A DNA stretch of 64,000 nucleotides, taken from assembly GCA_020637445.1 (NCBI GenBank), contig JACJVZ010000001.1, positions 1,488,001 to 1,552,000 of the forward strand. The letters are read 5' to 3'. The notes under the pieces are model-generated. The model was not told the origin of the DNA. It searched no databases and was given only the letters and a program-made list of their open reading frames with translations. The position numbers were made by a program, and so were the translations under genes. Shown here piece by piece: positions 8,458-17,429 of this stretch; within the stretch, counting starts at the first letter, position 1, and every line of letters starts with the position of its first letter. Source of the stretch: Calditrichota bacterium. Its GTDB lineage: Bacteria > Electryoneota > RPQS01.

Positions 8458-9702
8458 TCAATATCCCAATTGAGGTCCGGACAATGTGTAATCGCCGAAT
8501 CCGGTATAGTCAACGAAGACGAAGCGGCGGTTGATATTGTGGTAGTACCAAATTTCATAGGGACGAGAACCGGACTCGAACGGATGGCGCTCGATGTCGG
8601 ACGGTTCGCCGTACATGATGAAAATTCTTCCGCGGTCCGTTTCCCAACCGGGTCGATTGGTCGAATATTTTTCGTTGGCGAGTTCGACCCGGTAGTAGTA
8701 CTCTTCCATCAATTCGTTTCTTTGGGTTTCCGGAGTCGGATCGCGCCGTTTCCAGAACTCTCGGAAGAGCTGTTCTCGGTCGGCCGTTGAAGCGGAACGG
8801 AGGCGGCGATTTTCTTCTGCGGAACCGATGTACTTCACCTGCCGGATGGCTTCGCCGAGATCGTTTATCGAAGCGGGAATGCCGGGTATGTTCACGTTAA
8901 ACGTGACCGTGCGGGCTTCGCGCCGACCATCGCCGAGTGCTTCAAACTCGACGGTGTATTTTTGCACGGGAAGGTTTTGCATGACGACACTGTACTCGAA
9001 GTGCTCGACTTCTCCCGACGGCAAGATTTTTTCTGTTTGAGTGGCAGCCGTATCTCCATCTTCTCCGGTTACGCGCCACGTAATTTGCAGCGATTCGGGC
9101 GCCGCGGAAACGAGATCGATGGCGACCGTCGCGGGTTCTTCTCTATTCGAGAAGTTCTCAATGACTCGCGGCGTGTTTTGAGAGTCGAGGACCGTATCGG
9201 AATCAACCCAATAGAGATCTGAAACAGAGAGCAGCGAGTCCATGATCACTGCGGAGACTTTTCCGCTCCAGCGGCGCTTGCGTTTGGTTTCGTGGTCAGT
9301 GATCGTGACGGAGACTTTGTAGTCTCCGGGCGCGATGTAAAACTCTTCGGTGCGAACGGCGTTCAGAGTTCGGCTGTTGGTTTCCTTGAAGGACTCGGTG
9401 TAGACGTCCATGTCGAGATCGCGTTCGGCGGCGAGTCGGTCATCGTCGTCGATGATCACAAAGGACGCACCGAAATGCGAAACGAAACCTGATTCCACTC
9501 CGCGCACGAAGGTGAGATTGTCATAAGGAACCGAAATCGCGACAAAGACCAAAGCACTATCGGGAACGGGCGAAAGCCGTTGCCCCGTTCGGCAGCGAAA
9601 ACCGCGCGGCTCCTGATCCTCGCCGAAACGAGGACGCTGTGCGACAGCCAGCGACGAAATCAGAGTTAGTGCGACAAGACAGGCAGTGCAAAGTTTCCGC
9701 AT
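8458..9702 (-). CDS. GWxTD-domain exported protein
   Basis: 414 residues with a cleavable signal peptide (MRKLCTACLVALTLISSLAVA). The first 270 residues look beta-rich. The C-terminal 140 residues form a GWxTD domain: FREFWKRRDPTPETQRNE, EEYYYRVELANEKYS, RPGWETDRGRIFIMYG and the closing PYEIWYYHNINRRFVFVDY. This domain is common in FCB and related bacteria and has no assigned biochemical function. The gene overlaps the rimO end by 37 bases and is followed by the S66 peptidase, so it sits in a long cotranscribed block. Confidence 0.92.
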   Translation of the reverse strand: MRKLCTACLVALTLISSLAVAQRPRFGEDQEPRGFRCRTGQRLSPVPDSALVFVAISVPYDNLTFVRGVESGFVSHFGASFVIIDDDDRLAAERDLDMDVYTESFKETNSRTLNAVRTEEFYIAPGDYKVSVTITDHETKRKRRWSGKVSAVIMDSLLSVSDLYWVDSDTVLDSQNTPRVIENFSNREEPATVAIDLVSAAPESLQITWRVTGEDGDTAATQTEKILPSGEVEHFEYSVVMQNLPVQKYTVEFEALGDGRREARTVTFNVNIPGIPASINDLGEAIRQVKYIGSAEENRRLRSASTADREQLFREFWKRRDPTPETQRNELMEEYYYRVELANEKYSTNRPGWETDRGRIFIMYGEPSDIERHPFESGSRPYEIWYYHNINRRFVFVDYTGFGDYTLSGPQLGY

Positions 9703-11051
9703 GCATCACTCCGTGAAAGAGACTCAGACTGAACCGGCACGGCATCGAGTTGATATGCCGCCGCGCCAGTCACTTTAACCATGTGCAAAACACCGGGCGA
9801 CAGCGTGCCGCGCACGCGCACCCGAGCGTCGATGTCCGGCGCATCCCACGCACTGCGTCCCCACGACGCGTCACGTAAATTGCGCTCAATCAAGACCGGA
9901 ATTTCGAAGCCGACAAGACTCTTGTGGCGGTCGAGACAGATTTGCTTTTGCAATTTCATCAAACGGTCAAGCCTGTCGAGAGCGACTCCCTCCTCCACTC
10001 TATCGGGAAGCTCTGCACCGGCGGTTCCGGTTTGGGGAGAATAGGTAAAGACACCTGCGCGCTCGAATTTGACGTCTTCCATGAATCGGTAAAGATCGTC
10101 GAAATCCTGATCCGTTTCGCCGGGGAAACCGACCAACACGGTCGTGCGAACGCAAACGTCTTGACGGCCGTCGCGGAAGGCGTCGATGGACGCCTTCATT
10201 TTTGCGGCGGTGGTCTTGCGGTTCATCAGCTTGAGCATTTTGGGCGACGCATGCTCGACGGGAAAATCGAGATACGGCGCGAGCTTGGGAACACGCGCAA
10301 GTTCGGTCATGAAGTGCGGCGGCGCTGACGGCGGATGCGCATAAAGAATGCGAATCCACTCAATCCCCTCAATGTCGGAGAGACGATTGCAGAGTTCTAC
10401 GAGCATACGTTTGCGATAGAGATCCACGCCGTAGCTTGTAGTTTCTTGGCCGATAATCAGAAGTTCTTTGACGCCGGTGCGAGCGAGCAGCTTGGCTTCA
10501 TCGACAAGTTTGTCAAGCGGTTCGCTTCGATAAAGTCCGCGCATTTGCGGAATCGCGCAGAAGGCACACGCGTGCGAGCAGCCGTCAGAAATACGGTGGT
10601 AGGCGGATCCCGGCCCAGCATTTCCACTGAACATCGTGACGTTGGATGACTCGGCAATGCTCAGGGGATTTGCACCGAGCGCAGACAACATGCCGCCCCA
10701 TTCGCCGATACCGAAGACGCCGTCAAGCTCGGGGAGCTCCGCGCGAATTTCAGGACCGTCCCGTTGAGTGAGACAGCCCATGGCAAAAACGCGGCGGCCT
10801 TTGCGGGCTTGTTTCCAACGCACAGCTTCGAGCATAACCTGAATCGACTCGATTTTCGCGTCATCAATAAAACCACAGGTATTGACGACAACGACATCGG
10901 CTTGGGATTCGCGTTCGACGTACTCAAATCCGCCTTGTTTCAAAAGTCCGGCCAGAGTTTCGCTGTCGACCGTGTTTTTCGCGCAGCCGAGCGTTTGAAT
11001 CATGACACGCGGCTGACGCAGATCAGCGGAGCAGTGTTTCTTCACCGCCAT
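9666..11051 (-). CDS. rimO: Ribosomal protein S12 methylthiotransferase RimO
   Basis: Radical-SAM enzyme that adds a methylthio group to an Asp of ribosomal protein S12. The 461 residues carry the N-terminal cluster cysteines Cys23, Cys59 and Cys93, the radical-SAM CxxxCxxC as CSHACAFC (Cys158, 162, 165), and a C-terminal TRAM domain. IGQETTSYGVD is typical of RimO rather than MiaB. An in-frame GTG lies six bases upstream at 11057, but the ATG at 11051 has GGAG six bases before it and is preferred. The start lies inside the last codons of dnaE. Confidence 0.94.
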   Translation of the reverse strand: MAVKKHCSADLRQPRVMIQTLGCAKNTVDSETLAGLLKQGGFEYVERESQADVVVVNTCGFIDDAKIESIQVMLEAVRWKQARKGRRVFAMGCLTQRDGPEIRAELPELDGVFGIGEWGGMLSALGANPLSIAESSNVTMFSGNAGPGSAYHRISDGCSHACAFCAIPQMRGLYRSEPLDKLVDEAKLLARTGVKELLIIGQETTSYGVDLYRKRMLVELCNRLSDIEGIEWIRILYAHPPSAPPHFMTELARVPKLAPYLDFPVEHASPKMLKLMNRKTTAAKMKASIDAFRDGRQDVCVRTTVLVGFPGETDQDFDDLYRFMEDVKFERAGVFTYSPQTGTAGAELPDRVEEGVALDRLDRLMKLQKQICLDRHKSLVGFEIPVLIERNLRDASWGRSAWDAPDIDARVRVRGTLSPGVLHMVKVTGAAAYQLDAVPVQSESLSRSDACGNFALPVLSH

Positions 11052-14000
11052 AGGCACTCCACGTTCGTTTCGCCGATGACTTTGCGAACGCGCGAGAGTA
11101 CGTCGAGGGAAGTTTTCAGCCGATAGCGGCGAGAGCGAATCAAACGCTCTTCCCCATTCTGCTCTACGCTGAAGAGAATCTCAACGTCACCGTTGTGATG
11201 GACGAAAAGATCTTCAAGCGCGTTCAGAGTGTTTTCGATATTTGGACCCGGCGCGACGTGGATCAGAAGCCGCTTGGCGAACTTCGCTTTGGCCTCGTCA
11301 ATGGTCATGAACTCTTCGGCGATAAACTTGGGCTCTTCGTCTTCACGGCGAGTGACACGCGCGACGGCGATCAACTTCGCGTCTTTTTGCAGCAAATGAA
11401 TATAGCTTTCGAGGGCATCCGTGAAAACGAGAATCTCGGCGGAACCGGAGAAATCCTCGAACGTGGCAGTGGCCATCGGTTTGCCTTTGCGCGTGACCTG
11501 TCTGCGGATATCCGTGACGACTCCGCCAAGCCGGACAGTTTCCTGATCAATCAACTCAGACGTATCCCCGAGCGACGCGTTGGTGATACTTTCAATCACC
11601 TCCCGTTCTTGATCGAGCGGATGACCGGACGCATAGAAGCCCAAGAGCTCTTTTTCGCGCGAGATTTTTTCTTCGTAGGATTGGTCAGGGATTTCGGGAA
11701 GTTTGGGCTCGAGAGTCATGGAGCCGGACGCTTCTCCGAAGAGCGACGACTGACCGAAATCGCGTTCACGCTCTTTCTCAATTGAATAGGAAAGAAACGC
11801 TTCAATCGACGCGAAGAACTGTGCGCGGTTACCGGGCAAGCTATCGAGTGCACCGGCGCCGATGAGACTTTCGACGACTTTGCGATTTACAACACGCGAA
11901 TCGACGCGGGCGGCCATGTCGAAGAAACTTGTGAACGGTCCGTCTTTTTCGCGGGCAGAAAGGATCGACTCAACTGGAGCCGCGCCGATATTCTTAATAT
12001 TCAGAAGTCCGCAGCGCACTGCTCCGTCCGAGACCGAGAAATTCAGTTCGGATTGGTTGACGTCGGGCGGCAAGACGGAAACGTTGTTGCGGCGCGCATC
12101 ATTGATGATCTTCGGCATTTGCTTCGTATCGCCGTGATACGACGCAATGTCAGAGGCCATGAACTCCGCGGGGAAGTTCGCTTTCAAATAGGCCGTTTGA
12201 TAGGCGAGCACCGCGTACGACGCAGCGTGCGCTTTGACGAAACCGTACTCGGAGAATTTGCGCACGAGTTCATAAATTTCCTCGGCGAGTTTTTTCGTCA
12301 GTCCGCTGTGCGACAAACATCCTTCGATGAATTCCTTGCGGACTTTCTCCATTTCCTCTTTCTTCTTCTTACCCATCGCCTTGCGCAGGATGTCGGCCCG
12401 GCCAAGTGTGAAACCCGCGATGTCGCGCGCAATTCGGAGCACTTGCTCCTGATAGACGATGACGCCGTAGGTTTGCTTCAGAATGGGTTCGAGTTTCGGA
12501 TGGAGATACGCGACTTTCGTGCGGCCGTGTTTGCGATCGATAAAATCACCGATCATGTTCATCGGTCCGGGACGATAGAGCGCGACCATGGCGACGATGT
12601 CATCGATGCAGTTGGGTTTCAGCTTGACCAACCACTCACGCATACCGCCGGATTCGAGCTGGAAGACGCCGGTCGTATCGCCACGGCCCAACAGATCGTA
12701 AGTTTTATCGTCGTATTGTTCGTGCAGAGCGTCGAACTCGATTTCGACGCCGCGTTTCTCGAGCATTTGTTTGCACAGATCGATGACATTCAGCGTGCGC
12801 AATCCCAAGAAGTCCATCTTGAGCAGGCCGATTTTGTCGACGATGTTCATGTCAAACTGCGTCGTGATCGAACCGTCGGATTGACGGTAGAGCGGCACGT
12901 AATCGGTCAGGGGCCCGGGAGTGATGACGACACCTGCCGCGTGAGTGGACGAATGGCGGCAGAGACCTTCGAGCGCACCGCCGATATCCCAGACTTTGCG
13001 GAAGTCTTCGCGGTCTTTTAGAAGTTCAACAAGCTCGGGATTGTTTTCGGTGGCATTTTCAAGGCTCGACTGCGGTCCATCGGGAATTTTTTTGGCGAGC
13101 TTGTCCATGTCGGCATAGCTCATTCCGAGCACACGTCCGACGTCGCGCACGACGGCGCGGGCCTTCAGTCGACCGAAAGTGATAATTTGCGCGACGGACT
13201 CGGCGCCATATTTTTCGCGGACGTATTCGATGACTTTGGCGCGGCCTTCGTCGTGAAAGTCGATGTCGATATCGGGCATCGAAATACGCTCGGGATTCAG
13301 GAAGCGCTCGAAGTAGAGATCGAAGCGCATCGGATCGAGACTTGTGATGCCGGTCGCATAACAAACAAGCGACCCCGCAGCGGACCCACGGCCCGGACCG
13401 ACGGGAACTCCGATTGAGCGCGCATAGCGAACAAAATCGGAGACAATCAGGAAGTAGCCGGAGAAGCCCATTTGCTCGATGATACGCAGCTCATATGCAA
13501 GACGATCTTCAAGTTCGGGAGTGATTTCGTGATAGCGGCGCGCGAGACCCGAGCGAGCAAGTTTGGTCAGGTACGCAGTTTCGTTTTCCTCGCCGGATGG
13601 AAGCGGGAAGTGCGGCAGATGGCGAGTAGAGAAATCGAGTTTTATATTACATTTCTCTGCGACTTCGCGCGTATTGAGCAGCGCTTCCGGCAGGTCACTG
13701 AAGAGCTCGGCCATTTCCTGCGGCGTCTTGAGATAGAACTCGTTGGTATCGAACTTCAAACGCTCGGAATCTGAGACGTTTTTGCCCGTGCCGATGCAAA
13801 GCAGACAGTCGTGTGCCTCGGCGTGCGTGCGGTCAAGGTAATGCGTATCGTTTGTGGCAATCAATTTCGAGCCGAGCTTGCCAGCGAGTTTGACGAGCTT
13901 TTTGTTCAGTTCGATTTCGTCTTCGAGATTGTGACGCTGAACTTCGACGTAAAAGTCGTCACCGAAGAGATCTTTGTACCACATGGCTTTTTCCCACGCG

Positions 14001-14473
14001 CCGGCATCGTCACCGGAGAGGATCAGCGAGGGGACTTCCGACGACATGCAGCCGCTGGTGCAAATCAGGCCTTCGCGGTGCTGTTCGAGCAATCCTGCGT
14101 CAATGCGGGGACGGTAGTAAAAGCCTTCGGTGTAGCCGATGGACGAGAGCTTGACAAGGTTTTTGTAACCGACTTCATCTTTGGCAAGCAGAAGCAAGTG
14201 GTTGGCATATTCGCCGCCGCGGCTTTTTTGTCCGCCGGTTTTGTCGTGCCGGTCCTTGCAGATATAGACTTCGCATCCGATAATCGGCTGAATCTCGCGC
14301 TGTTTGCAGATCGAATAGAAATCGACGGCACCATGAAGCGCACCGTGATCGGTGAGCGCAATCGCGGGCATGTCATACTCGACGGCGCGTTTGACAAGCT
14401 CGGTAACCTTGCACGCACCGTCCAGCAGACTGAATTCAGAATGATTATGCAGATGTACGAAGTCTGCGCTCAT
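11042..14473 (-). CDS. dnaE: DNA polymerase III alpha subunit
   Basis: Replicative polymerase, 1143 residues. N-terminal PHP domain (HLHNHSEFSLLDGACKV; DHGALHGAVDFY). The polymerase core has GPGRGSAAGS at 359-368 and the catalytic aspartates in PDIDIDF at 400-406. A helix-hairpin-helix/OB-fold region follows (RLGGVVTDIRRQVTRKGKP). The architecture is the DnaE1 type. It overlaps murA by four bases and rimO by ten. Full length, no frameshift. Confidence 0.97.
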   Translation of the reverse strand: MSADFVHLHNHSEFSLLDGACKVTELVKRAVEYDMPAIALTDHGALHGAVDFYSICKQREIQPIIGCEVYICKDRHDKTGGQKSRGGEYANHLLLLAKDEVGYKNLVKLSSIGYTEGFYYRPRIDAGLLEQHREGLICTSGCMSSEVPSLILSGDDAGAWEKAMWYKDLFGDDFYVEVQRHNLEDEIELNKKLVKLAGKLGSKLIATNDTHYLDRTHAEAHDCLLCIGTGKNVSDSERLKFDTNEFYLKTPQEMAELFSDLPEALLNTREVAEKCNIKLDFSTRHLPHFPLPSGEENETAYLTKLARSGLARRYHEITPELEDRLAYELRIIEQMGFSGYFLIVSDFVRYARSIGVPVGPGRGSAAGSLVCYATGITSLDPMRFDLYFERFLNPERISMPDIDIDFHDEGRAKVIEYVREKYGAESVAQIITFGRLKARAVVRDVGRVLGMSYADMDKLAKKIPDGPQSSLENATENNPELVELLKDREDFRKVWDIGGALEGLCRHSSTHAAGVVITPGPLTDYVPLYRQSDGSITTQFDMNIVDKIGLLKMDFLGLRTLNVIDLCKQMLEKRGVEIEFDALHEQYDDKTYDLLGRGDTTGVFQLESGGMREWLVKLKPNCIDDIVAMVALYRPGPMNMIGDFIDRKHGRTKVAYLHPKLEPILKQTYGVIVYQEQVLRIARDIAGFTLGRADILRKAMGKKKKEEMEKVRKEFIEGCLSHSGLTKKLAEEIYELVRKFSEYGFVKAHAASYAVLAYQTAYLKANFPAEFMASDIASYHGDTKQMPKIINDARRNNVSVLPPDVNQSELNFSVSDGAVRCGLLNIKNIGAAPVESILSAREKDGPFTSFFDMAARVDSRVVNRKVVESLIGAGALDSLPGNRAQFFASIEAFLSYSIEKERERDFGQSSLFGEASGSMTLEPKLPEIPDQSYEEKISREKELLGFYASGHPLDQEREVIESITNASLGDTSELIDQETVRLGGVVTDIRRQVTRKGKPMATATFEDFSGSAEILVFTDALESYIHLLQKDAKLIAVARVTRREDEEPKFIAEEFMTIDEAKAKFAKRLLIHVAPGPNIENTLNALEDLFVHHNGDVEILFSVEQNGEERLIRSRRYRLKTSLDVLSRVRKVIGETNVECLWR

Positions 14474-15732
14474 AGGTCTCCTTCAGCCCGGCGAATATCC
14501 GCGCCGACACGTAAGAGCTTTTCCTCAATTTTTTCGTAGCCGCGATCCAAGTGGTAGACGCGTTTGACTTCGGTTTCCCCTTCGGCCGCAAGTCCTGCCA
14601 GCACCAAACAGACTGACGCCCGCAAGTCGGTGGACATAACGGGTGCGCCCTTTAGTTTCGGGATTCCGGTAATGGTAGCAATATTTCCGTCCATGTGAAT
14701 CTGGGCACCGAGCCTTGCCAGTTCAGCGACGTGGGTGAAGCGGTCTGTGTAAATCGTATCTGTGATATGGGAGACGCCGTCGGCCAAAGTCGCCATAGCC
14801 ATGAACGGAGCTTGCAAATCCGTGGGAAAACCGGGATAGACATCAGTAGTGACGTCGATAGGTTTCAGTTTGCCGTTAGAGCGTTCGACGCGAATCCAGT
14901 CGGAACCGACTTCAATTTCCAGTCCGGCTTGCTTAGCTTTTTCGATAGCGGCAGAAAGCTGCATTGGATCGGCGTTGGTCAATTTTACATTTCCCGTGGT
15001 CATGCCGACGGCACAGATGTAAGACCCTGTTTCGATGCGGTCGGGTGACATTTCGGCATCGGCAGGCTGCAAATGCGCGACGCCTTCGATTTTCAATTCG
15101 CGCGAACCGATGCCGGAGATGCGCGCACCCATACGATTCAGGAAGAGCGCAAGCGACGTGACTTCCGGCTCCAGCGCGATGTTCTTCAGTGTCGTGACGC
15201 CTTCGGCTCGCACGGCGGCCATGAGAACGTTGGCCGAAGCCCCGACGCTTGAGATACCGAACTCGAAGGTCGCACCTCGCAGCGGATACGCCGAGGCAAC
15301 GACGTAGCCTTGATCGAGTTCAATTTTGGCTCCGAGTGCTTCCATCCCCTTTAGGTGAAGGTCGACGGGACGCGGTCCCCACGCACAGCCACCGGGCAGC
15401 GAGACACGCGCTTCTCCGTGACGTCCGAGCAGGGAGCCGAGAACATAGAAGCTCGCGCGCATCGTTTTCACCAAATCATACGGCGCTTCGATGTGCGACG
15501 CATGACTGGTATCAATCAGTAATTCGTGACCCGACTCGTCGATCTTCGCGCCGAGAATACGGAGAAGATTCGACATGGTACGCACGTCTTTTAGACGCGG
15601 GACGTTGGTGAAGCGATAGAAACCGGGTGCGAGGAGCGTGGCCGCGAGGAGCGGCAACGTGGCATTTTTCGACCCCGAAATTGGTATCTCTCCTTCGAGC
15701 GGACGTCCGCCGCGAAGAATCAGGCTATCCAC
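14470..15732 (-). CDS. murA: UDP-GlcNAc 1-carboxyvinyltransferase
   Basis: First committed step of peptidoglycan synthesis: transfers enolpyruvate from PEP to UDP-GlcNAc. The chosen GTG start at 15732 gives 420 residues, the usual MurA length. It lies seven bases after the recN stop, with AGG about seven bases upstream. The frame is open to 15816, but the extra residues would overlap recN and match nothing. Motifs: ISGSKNATLPLLAATLL (UDP-sugar binding lysine) and GGCAWGPRPVDLHLKG with the PEP-reactive Cys116, which predicts fosfomycin sensitivity at the enzyme level. Confidence 0.95.
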   Translation of the reverse strand: MDSLILRGGRPLEGEIPISGSKNATLPLLAATLLAPGFYRFTNVPRLKDVRTMSNLLRILGAKIDESGHELLIDTSHASHIEAPYDLVKTMRASFYVLGSLLGRHGEARVSLPGGCAWGPRPVDLHLKGMEALGAKIELDQGYVVASAYPLRGATFEFGISSVGASANVLMAAVRAEGVTTLKNIALEPEVTSLALFLNRMGARISGIGSRELKIEGVAHLQPADAEMSPDRIETGSYICAVGMTTGNVKLTNADPMQLSAAIEKAKQAGLEIEVGSDWIRVERSNGKLKPIDVTTDVYPGFPTDLQAPFMAMATLADGVSHITDTIYTDRFTHVAELARLGAQIHMDGNIATITGIPKLKGAPVMSTDLRASVCLVLAGLAAEGETEVKRVYHLDRGYEKIEEKLLRVGADIRRAEGDL

Positions 15733-15739
15733 AGTGTGC

Positions 15740-17428
15740 CTATTTGTTCGAGTTATTTGGGTTGAGCAGCTCGTCAGCAGCAGCAAGGGCACTGCCGGAG
15801 ATTTGCGAGCCTGCAAGCAACGCGGCTACGGCTTCGGCACGCTCTTTGGGGAGGAGCATACGCGCCGAGGTGATCGTGCGGTTGCGGGATGTGCTTTTTG
15901 TAACTTCCAAGTGGTGCTCGGCGCGTGCGGCAATTTGGGGCAAGTGCGTCACCACCATTACCTGCTGCTCGGTCCCTAAGTCATGCAAAACTGACGCGAC
16001 GGAAGCTGCAACGCGGCCGGAGATTCCGAGATCGATTTCATCATAAACGAGGAGCGGATAACGCATGCGCTCGGCAACCGCGCTTTTGATCGCCAACGTG
16101 ACGCGGGACGATTCGCCGCCGGACGCGACTTCGGACAGAGGCTGAAGCGACTGTCCGGCGGACGCAGAAAAGAGAAACTGGACTTGATCCGCTCCACTGC
16201 GAGCGATTGCCGAAGGGTTTTTGAAATCACCGGTTTCGAGTTTCAAGTCAAAAGTCGGTTTGGTAAATCCCAACGGCTTCAGGATATTCGTGACGGAAGA
16301 CGCAAGTTTAGGCGCGGCAGCAGCACGAGTTTTGGAAAGTTTCTCGGCAGCTTGAAGGAGCGCTTGATCTGCATTGGCCAAGTCTTGCTCGCAAACGTCG
16401 AGTTTTTTTTCGAGTGCGGCAAGCGACGCGAGTTCGTCTTTCATGCGCTTGGCTTGCTCGAGAATCTGGGCAAGGTCAACACCGTGTTTGCGGCGCAACT
16501 CGGAGAGGGTCGCGGCTCTGCGGCGCAGATTGTCGAGTTCGGCGGGATCGACGTCGGTGTGCTCGGCATAGTGGCCGACTTCCGAGCTTACGTCCCGCAA
16601 ACGCGCGGTCAAATCGGCAAGCTCGGTCGCAATCGCCGAGAAGTTTTCGTCGGCACGCTTGATTTCATCAGCGAGTTGGCGGGCTTGACCCGTCAAAGAA
16701 ACGGCGCAGGTGTCATCCTGCTCGAGCAGTCCGGCAATTTGATTGGCGAGAGTGATGAGCTTCTCGGCTTGCTCCAATTTCTTGAGTTTCGCCGTAATCT
16801 CGACGTCTTCTCCCGCACGCAATCCGAGCCGTTCGATTTCCTCGAGTTGGTAGGACAGAAGCGCTTGTTCGCGACGACGCTCGGTAACTTCTTGCAGCAG
16901 GGCATCCCGTTTGTCGAGGATTTCGGTTCGTTTGCGATAGGAAGCGGCGACCGCATCACGCTGGTCGAAGGAACCTGCAAATGCGTCAAGAAATTCCAAT
17001 TGCCGTGAGGGACGAAAGAGCGAAAGGCTGTCGCGCTGGCCGTGGAAGTCCATTAGCTCTTCGCCGACGGACTTCAGAAGGTCGATGGTCGCGGGTCGAT
17101 CTTGGAGAAAACCTCTGGCACGGCCGCCACGACTAAGTTCGCGGCGCACGGTGAGGATATTGGTCGCGGCATCGCGATACTCCTCATCGAGAATTTTCTC
17201 AATCTCGGCGGACGACGCGAGTCGGAATTCGGCTTCGACAATGACGCGGTCGGCGCCTTCGCGAATCATCTGTTCGCTCAACGTATCTCCAAAGAGCACA
17301 CGCAGGGCGCCGAGGATCATGCTTTTCCCCGCTCCGGTTTCTCCGGTAATCGCGGTGAAGCCGGGTTCGAACTCAAGATTGACTTCGTCAACCAGGAGAA
17401 AATCGCGGATATGCAGACGCGCGAGCAT
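15740..17428 (-). CDS. recN: DNA repair protein RecN
   Basis: SMC-like ATPase of double-strand break repair, 562 residues. It has Walker A GETGAGKS at 29-36, a central coiled coil (roughly 150-370), the ABC signature in the segment VASGGESSRVTLAIKS, and Walker B YPLLVYDEIDLGISGRVA followed by VTHLPQIAARAEHHLEV. The stop is separated from the murA start by seven bases and the start lies one base from the end of the propeller gene. Confidence 0.95.
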   Translation of the reverse strand: MLARLHIRDFLLVDEVNLEFEPGFTAITGETGAGKSMILGALRVLFGDTLSEQMIREGADRVIVEAEFRLASSAEIEKILDEEYRDAATNILTVRRELSRGGRARGFLQDRPATIDLLKSVGEELMDFHGQRDSLSLFRPSRQLEFLDAFAGSFDQRDAVAASYRKRTEILDKRDALLQEVTERRREQALLSYQLEEIERLGLRAGEDVEITAKLKKLEQAEKLITLANQIAGLLEQDDTCAVSLTGQARQLADEIKRADENFSAIATELADLTARLRDVSSEVGHYAEHTDVDPAELDNLRRRAATLSELRRKHGVDLAQILEQAKRMKDELASLAALEKKLDVCEQDLANADQALLQAAEKLSKTRAAAAPKLASSVTNILKPLGFTKPTFDLKLETGDFKNPSAIARSGADQVQFLFSASAGQSLQPLSEVASGGESSRVTLAIKSAVAERMRYPLLVYDEIDLGISGRVAASVASVLHDLGTEQQVMVVTHLPQIAARAEHHLEVTKSTSRNRTITSARMLLPKERAEAVAALLAGSQISGSALAAADELLNPNNSNK

Positions 17429-17429
17429 T

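Noticed and set aside
12053..13021. 322-codon plus-strand open frame inside dnaE
   Set aside because: Lies antisense to the conserved polymerase core; no family match in its translation.
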